From Monoplex corrugatus (Eukaryota > Mollusca > Gastropoda > Littorinimorpha > Ranellidae): DNA of 64,000 bases. How positions within the stretch are numbered: the first letter of the stretch is position 1; every line of letters starts with the position of its first letter. The notes beneath the pieces are model-generated. The model was given only the letters and a program-made list of their open reading frames with translations. It did not search any database and was not told where the DNA came from. The position numbers and the translations under genes were made by a program. Where the stretch lies: the NCBI GenBank assembly GCA_030674185.1, contig CM060308.1:40359357-40423356 (forward strand), given 5' to 3'. Positions 41,949 to 50,228 of this stretch are shown in pieces.

Positions 41949-44900
41949 TTTGATCATAGACAGATATCGTGCTCTTTCTGACCCTATCCACTCTGCAAAA
42001 CTGTCTAATGTTTTCTTCCTGGTGCTCTTTTCCCCTCTAGATGGTTAGGTGCTCAGATTTTCTTCCTTTAAAAGATGTCCTATGGATAATCAATGCTTGT
42101 CTTTTTCTAATCTTCTTCAGTGATGTTCTTTACCCCCCCCCCCCTCCCCCTGATTTTCAGGGATTTTTGCTTTTGTCAGTGGGAGCCCTGTTTGTTCTAG
42201 TCCTTCATTTAATTTCTGCTTTCTGTTTCTATTATATTCACAAGATTTTATTGGGCTTTTTCACTTTTCTGCTATTACTAAGTATTAGAACGGTTTCATT
42301 TTAATAACAAAGATTGCTTATTTTTTCCTTCATCCTTTTTCCCAGGGCATTCTAGGTTTCTCATGGTTTCGCTGTATAGGCCTATAATAAAGTGAAAACA
42401 AATCTGGTGACGCAACACATCCCTTTGTGTCTTTTGACAGTTTGAAAAGAGCTTACAATACATCATTTATACTTTCTTTTAGGATTAATAATTGGATGCA
42501 TGTATTGAGTGCATTTTTGGCTCTAAGGAAATATGATGTGCTGAAGCAATTTTAGGTAATGAAGGCCTGTTGTTATGCTTGTTTTACTTTTACTGTCCTT
42601 TGTTATGTTTAAATTTGTTCTGTTTTTTTTTAACCCCATGTGATAAATTGGACAGAGTGGTCAACACAAGGGGCATGTATATATATATAAGCTACGCACA
42701 AAAAGTTAAGGATCACTATGAGAAAACAGGTGCGTAATAAACTCAGTTCGCTACTGTTATTTATTTCTCAGTCCAGCCAAATTGTTATGAATTCTTGTTC
42801 AGCTGTAAGTGGGCGATGTTGTGTTAGTGCGAAAATTGCACGGGATTCTCTACTACTGAGCTTGGCCGCAAACGGAAAAGCGGAAACTTGCGAAAAAGGA
42901 CCTTGTTTTGGACCGTTCTGCCTGAACACATTGCACAAGCCAGATGGAAAAACCATTATGCACGTGCAAGCACTGCTGTTTATGTGTGAGATGCTGTCTC
43001 TTGCTTGGCTTTATAAGAAGACATTCCACCAGTAGTAGGCCTGATCTGACAATGCCTCCACGACGAAAATTGAGCGAGTTTGAGAGGGGACGAGCTGTTG
43101 CATGGTTCCAAGATGGTGTTCCCAAGCGAGAAGTGGCCAGGCGACTTCAGGTGTCCATCTCGGTCATTGTCAGACTGATTCAACGCTTCACAGCCACTGG
43201 GAGGGTCCATGAAAGACGCAGATCTGGTCGACCGAAGAAGACAAACCCACGTGAAGATCGTCTCATTGAACGACAAGCCCTGCAGACAAGAACAGCCTCT
43301 TCCAGCATCATTCGAAGGCAGCTGAGGGTGGCTACTAACATCAACATCAGCCAGCAGACCATACGGAACCGCCTTCATGGGTTTAACCTCCGTTCTCGTC
43401 GCCCAGCTGTACGGCCACGCTTAACTCCAGCCCATAGGGCAGCACGCCGCGCCTTCTGCAGACGTCATGTGAGGTGGACACGTCAGCAATGGTCCCAGGT
43501 CCTGTTCAGTGATGAATCACGCTTCACCATGAACCACAACGACGGCCGACTGAGGGTCTGGAGGCGCCCAGGGCAACGCTTTATTGACACCACTGTCCAA
43601 GAAAAGGTGGCCTTTGGTGGAGGTTCTGTAATGGTCTGGGGGGCCTTCAGCCTTCACCACAGAACACCCTTGTATCATGTACAGGGTAACCTGACTGGCC
43701 TCCGATACCGGGATGAGATCCTTCGACCGCTGGCTGTGCCTACACTGCAGCAGATGGGACCGACGGCTGTCTACCAGGATGACAACGCTCGCCCCCACAG
43801 CGTAAGGGTGGTCAACGACTTCCTGCAGCAGTCTGGAGTCAACAGAATGGAGTGGCCAGCATGCAGTCCCGATCTCAACCCGATTGAGAACCTCTGGGAT
43901 GAGCTGGATCGCAAAGTGAGGAGCAACCACCCCCCTCCCAGGGATGCCCAACACCTCTACCAGATGCTGCAGGCTGAGTGGCAGGCGCTTCCACAGAGGA
44001 TCTTCACCAACCTGGTCAACTCGATGAGGACTCGCTGCGTCGAGTGCCAGAACAGCCATGGCGGTTACACGCATTACTGAACTTTTGGGAGCATCAGAAT
44101 ACCCTGTCTTGTGATTTCAATGACTTTGGGAAATCAAATTTCGATACGTACCCACTTTGATCAAATGTACACACCAAACGATTGCTCGAAATTGAAGGCA
44201 ATTGTGTATCGTTATCACTAAAGCATGGAATTAAATGTTTGCCAAACTTCAACGCATTAGCTTTCTTATTTTGAAAGTTATGAATTTTTGTGCAAGTGAT
44301 CCTTAACTTTTTGTGCGTAGCTTATATATGTGTGTGTGTGTATATCCTTTGATTATAAACATGAATGCATTGATATTTATATTTAATTTTCTTTTTCAGT
44401 TTTTTTCTCCCCAGTGAGTATTGTGAATGTTTTTTAGATGATTATAGCCTTGATATGGCTCTGTGCAGTCCACTGGGCTTTAGTTTAAGTAAACAAAAAT
44501 TACAATACTGTTAATGATAACATTAACAATCATATGTTGAATCAAGTGACAAATCTGTTTTGATGAGAAAGATAAAAGTGTTTTTTTTTCCAGACCAGTT
44601 ATGTTTGTAATATGAATCTGATTTTTTTAAAGAAACTTCTCAAGATATCTTTGCAGGAAATCGTCTGCGAAGCAGTACATGTGATGTAATGTTTTCAGTC
44701 GTATAGCTGATAAATGTTAATTCATTTTATATGTATTTTTTAGAATTAACTTTGTCGGATTAAACACTGTTTCATTATCTAATTTGATGACCCAGTATGT
44801 AATTTTGCATTAATGGATGGTATGTCATCATGAACACTGACAAGTTTTAATCATTGTGATTGTCCTGCATATCACGAGTCTTTTGCCATCCATCCATTTT

Positions 44901-47900
44901 GATCTCCAAACCATGAATGATTATGAATTCTTCCTTATTACAGAGCCTGGAATTCGTCGCTGAAACGGGGATTTCCGCGGAAATCAAAATCGAAAATCGC
45001 GCAAAAAAATATTTTTCGCGATAAGCCTTCTAGCTAGTTTTGATGAATATGTCTGTGTATGAACACACTGAAACGATCTGCTGTGTATGATGGATCCTGA
45101 TCTTGTGCTCAGTGTTTATTAAATACTCTTTTGACTGATATTCATTGTGATTTTCAGTGTGTTAGATGCCTTTAAATTTGTCTCCAGAATGCACAGATTT
45201 TAGTCTTGATTTTTAAAATTTTCCGGGGGAGCATGCCCACGGACCCCCCTACAAGTTTCCTCTTTTTTTTTTCTTAGCAATTCCAGGCTCTGTTATTATC
45301 ATTATGTCTTGTGTCTTGCAGACCAGTAGTACATAATGTGTAGATCCTATTCCTATTAAGTTTAACAAGTGGTTACATTTGTGTGAATAACTGTACAATG
45401 TGATTGCAGTTCAGCAGGTCAAAAGAGGAGCTGCCAAAGCCCAAACGAGGAAGAAGAATGCAGTAACTCCTGGACGTAAAAATGTGAGCAGACTTGTACA
45501 GAAGCAAAAATCGAATGTGAACACTTCCAAATCAAAGCAGGTAAGTGCAATCTTATTTCTTGGTGGTCATTCATAACTGATGCCACCCCAGCCCTACCTC
45601 TTCCCATATACATGCCACATAAAACAGAATAATTGAACAAATTTTATAAGAAAAGAAAACATGATTACCACAGCTTTTCTTTTACAGGGCTTAAAACGTT
45701 CTGCATCTGGGCGGAATTCCGCGATTTCGGTTTGTCAAAAAAACAAACAAACAAAAAACGAAAGGAGCAAGGCATCCGTGATTGGCTTGCAAGCATTCAT
45801 AGCAACGGCGCGCAAGTTATGGCCCCAGATTTTTCTTGGAAGAAGTTTCCGGTGCTGATTCCACAAGTTGGTCTCTGTTATACGAGACTGAACTTTAAAG
45901 TGTTTGATGCAATTACTGACTTTGTGTGCTCCAACTTCAAACTTGATATTGTGTGATCATTTAAACCTGAAAAGTGAAACTTATTGAGCAACCCAAGAAG
46001 TGAGATTTCATCCAAAGACTACAGTTGGTGAACACCTGTAAAACACTCAAGTTAAAGGATGAGTGTTCATTTTATTATTATGTTTTTAACCGCTTCTCCC
46101 CTTTTCCCAAATATATCTTCCTGTAATAATTATCTGTTTACAGCAATTTTTATGCACTAAATATCTTGAAATTATGTCCAGAAAGCACTAAATGTCATAG
46201 ATTTACACTTTGTTTTTAAAAAATTTTCCAGGGGGAGCATGCCCCCGGACCCCCCTAGATTCAGTGTTTTTTTCCTCCTGTTTTAAGCCCTGTTTTTATT
46301 TATGTATACACAACTACAGAGAGAATTTGTACATCACATATAAGAGTCAAGACACATTTGATTTAATGTCAGTGTGTCAAGAAATATAGGTGATTAGTTT
46401 TGCTGCATACAGTTAACTCTGTGGGTGCTGCACCTGTCTCGTTTCTGTGGCTTGGCATACACACCACTGCAGAGGACTTGGACTGCAAACTACAAATTTT
46501 GTAGCTCTGAAATGATACTACACATGTACATAGTTGGCAGTTACACAAAACTGACCATCTGTAATTGTAAAAGCATGTTCTTGCCTGTCTGTTGAGTCTA
46601 ATCTATACATCATTACATGTCTTTGATGTGTCAAAATGATACACAGGTATTTTGTATGGTTTGCGGTCAACAAAATTTTCAAAGCGTTCTCATAGCCAGC
46701 AGCTGTTTTATTCATTCGTGCCATGACTGAGGTATCCAACATTTGGATTAATTACTGAGGATTCCAACATATGGGTTGATTACTCTTGTCAGTCTTGGTA
46801 CATTTCAGTGCTGATGAGTGGAGTAACTTGTGATAAGGTCAAATAGGACTGCTGTTGTGTTATGTCCGTTTCAACAAATGTGCAGTCCTTCCACTCGTCC
46901 CAGCCCATCAACACAAACTGACAAAGAGTTGGTGTATCTGCACCGCAAGCATAGTGTTTATGTACTCTTCAGTGGTCATGTATACTCAAAAATGAATATA
47001 CATATAGTCAAACATCCATGTGTACACATGCAGTGGAATGAATGTATGGCCTAGTGGATAAAGCATCTGCCTAGGATGTGAGAAACTTAGGTTTGATTCC
47101 TGGTCAGACAGATTCTTCTCTTCCGTCTACTAGATTTTAGAGTGATGGTCAGAGTTTTAGTCTTTCAGATGAGATGATAAACTAAGGTCCTGTTTGCAGC
47201 ATGCACCTAGCACACAAAAGATTCCAGAACAGCAAAGGAGTTATCCCTAGAAAAATTTGGCGGAAGCTAAGGAAGTCCACTGTTGTGGATAAACAAAAAT
47301 ACATGTATGCAGGAAAGAAAGAAAAAAGAGAACAAAGTGGTACCATATGGCAGTAAGCTTTCCCTCTGGAGAGTGGCCCATATTTCCTGCAGAAAAATTC
47401 TGTTGTGAAAAAGAAGGAAAAAAATCAAATCCGCACGTACTAATGCCCACTCTCACTCACGCTTGCATCAGACAATAGAGAACTTATTCAGTTATTGTAT
47501 CCCCTGCAGGGTATACCTATTGTAAATTTGTAGATTAAAAGAAGTGTCTTTTGAATTTTGCTACATTACTGTCAAATGTTGTTACCTTATACTTTAAGGA
47601 TTTATGTAGAAACTAGAAAGGATCAAAGTGCCCTCTCCCAGTTTTTTTTTTTTTTTATCTATTTATTTTACTTTACAAATTGGAGTTGTTGAAGAAATAC
47701 TACAGAGAATCTTCAAGTTTTAGGAGGTAGAAGAAAGAAATACATTTACTTTTAAGCTTCAGTTTAATCTTTTGACTCCCTCACCCCATCCCCTACTTCC
47801 TGTAGTATAGGAAGCTTGTGGAAGCTGGTGGATGAAGTAATCAAAGGGTTAAGCTTGTAATGTAATATAAAATCATTTTAATTTATCATTGAAAACAAAT

Positions 47901-50142
47901 CGTTTATGCCATATTAAAGATTAACTCGGTCGTATATTACTTTAAAAATTAAAAACTGTTATTTCTCAAACATGTTTCAGAAATCATCAGCCAAAAAGAC
48001 ACAGAATAAGAGTACCAAGACAGCAAATAGAAATGCAGGGAAGAAACTTAAAGACAACAAACCAAAGGACATGAAGGATGAGTACGACTTTGAAGAAACG
48101 GATGACTTCATTTTCGGTAGTTCAGAATCGGCTCTGTCAGGATCATACATTGCCATCAAATCAGCACGAACATCAGCAAGTGGTGCATGCACCAACATTC
48201 AGACAAAGAAAGGTAATCTACCAAATACACAGAAGGGCAAGCAAAAGAAATCTCAGGGCAGAGGTGTAAAACCTGCAGGAGACAAAAAGAAAACGAGCAC
48301 ACCTTTGACACAAGAACTGGCAAAATGTGTATCCAAACGACGGAATGAAAATTCCAAAGGAAAAGGTCAGCGATGCTTACGAGTCTCTTTACCAAAACTG
48401 GACTTGGACTTGAGTGTCACCCCCATCCTTCCCATATCCTCCACTTTGTCTCCAGTTAGTCCAAGACAAAAAAAAGCAAGAAAGGGTGCCAGTGTCAAGT
48501 CAGTGAGCTTTAGTGAAGACTCTAAATCTTCTCTCCCATCTCAAACACCAGCACTTCCAGTAGATAAAGTGAACCACCAGATCACTCGAAGACGAGCTGT
48601 TGTGGCCCTGCAGCCTTTGAAATCTGTGAATTTAAGAGGGCCAGTAGCATCTGCTGCTGTGCCAGAAAAGACAGGTCAGAAGAGAAAAAGTCCTGAATCC
48701 ACTAATTTGACTGAATCGGGCAGACTAGATGCAGACAACACACTGACCAAAAAGAGAAAGACAGATGTACCTGAAGGAAAGCCGACTCGTCTGACATCCA
48801 AACAAGGCGAGACACCTCAGAAAGATGATGCATCCACCAAGCGCCATAACAGATCATCAAAGCAGAAGCCTACCAAACAGACGAAACTTCCATTTGCCAC
48901 ACAGCAGAAGAAATCTTCACGCCAACGGAAGCCTGTCACCTCCACCCCAATGAACGCGCTAGAGGAGGAGCAGCCAACAGACTCGGGGCAGCCAGACAAG
49001 GAGGAGAGGGCCGGCTCTCCTGACCTACGTGACTCGGGCATCTCCATGGGGGGTGACATGAGTGCAAGCGCAGAGGGGAACTCTGCCATGACTCCTTCCT
49101 TGCCAGGATTCATGGAGGATGAACCACTGAAGTCCCAGTTTGAAGATTTTTCCGAGTCACCTTTGTCTGCACCCAGTACTACTTCATTGCAAGAAGGTAA
49201 AGAGTTAGAATCTCTATCTTGATAGAAAGTGTGTGTGCGTTTGTCTTTAACCCTTTGACTTCCACACCCTGTGCACCAACCGCAGAAACTTAACCCTACA
49301 GGAAGCTGGTGGATAGGGTGAGGGAATCAAAGGGTTATGGTTTTGCTTTGCTTGCATTGCTGACAACGCAGGATGCTGGTGGACAGGGTGCAGGAGTTAA
49401 AGGGTTAGATAGAATCTTTGATCCATTTGTCTGTGTTCCTTTCTCATCACCCCCACCTCCTCTTCTCCTCTCTCTCTCTCTCTCTCTCTCCTCCCCTCCT
49501 CCTCTCTCTCTCTGGTGCGGACTGAGTCACCACTGTAATCATAAAATAGATTTAAAAAGAGAAAGAAAGAAAGAAAATTGTCCCATCCCCCAACTCAGAA
49601 CAGTGTGAGGTATCCATTCATAACATGGCGAACTGGGACTGCATTTACTAAGTTTTCTTGAGCCAGACTCAAACTCGTGCAGTCACATTTGGAAAACAAA
49701 GAGCTCCCAAATAGGTATAACTAAGTAGTTAAACTAGTTATCACTAATATCAGTGACATTTCCATTAAATCAATTATCTGAAACTTGCTTTTGGCAGTAA
49801 ACTTAAAAGTGATCATTTCATATTCATTCAAATCATTGCCCTTGTCAGTTAGTGCTAATAATAGACTATTACGTAACTTGTAAACCAAAATAATGGAACA
49901 GATCAGAAACACTGGTTTTATCATTTCTATTATTTAAAAAACATTAAAAGCAATTAGAAATTCATAATCAAAACAATAAAACTTATATGAAAAGTTATCG
50001 TAAGTGTTAGCAATGATGCATTTAGTTTTCCTACCGAAAACTGACCATTTGAACTCAAAAATATAAACCCTCCACAGATAGCAGTAGGCTACATATGACA
50101 TTGTTCATCCAACTAAATTTTCTCATCGTACTCGGATTTTTT

Positions 50143-50228
<86 letters not shown>

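Noticed and set aside
45633..45956. 107-codon frame near sororin exon 2
   Set aside because: It crosses the left boundary of MITE copy D and has no conserved features.
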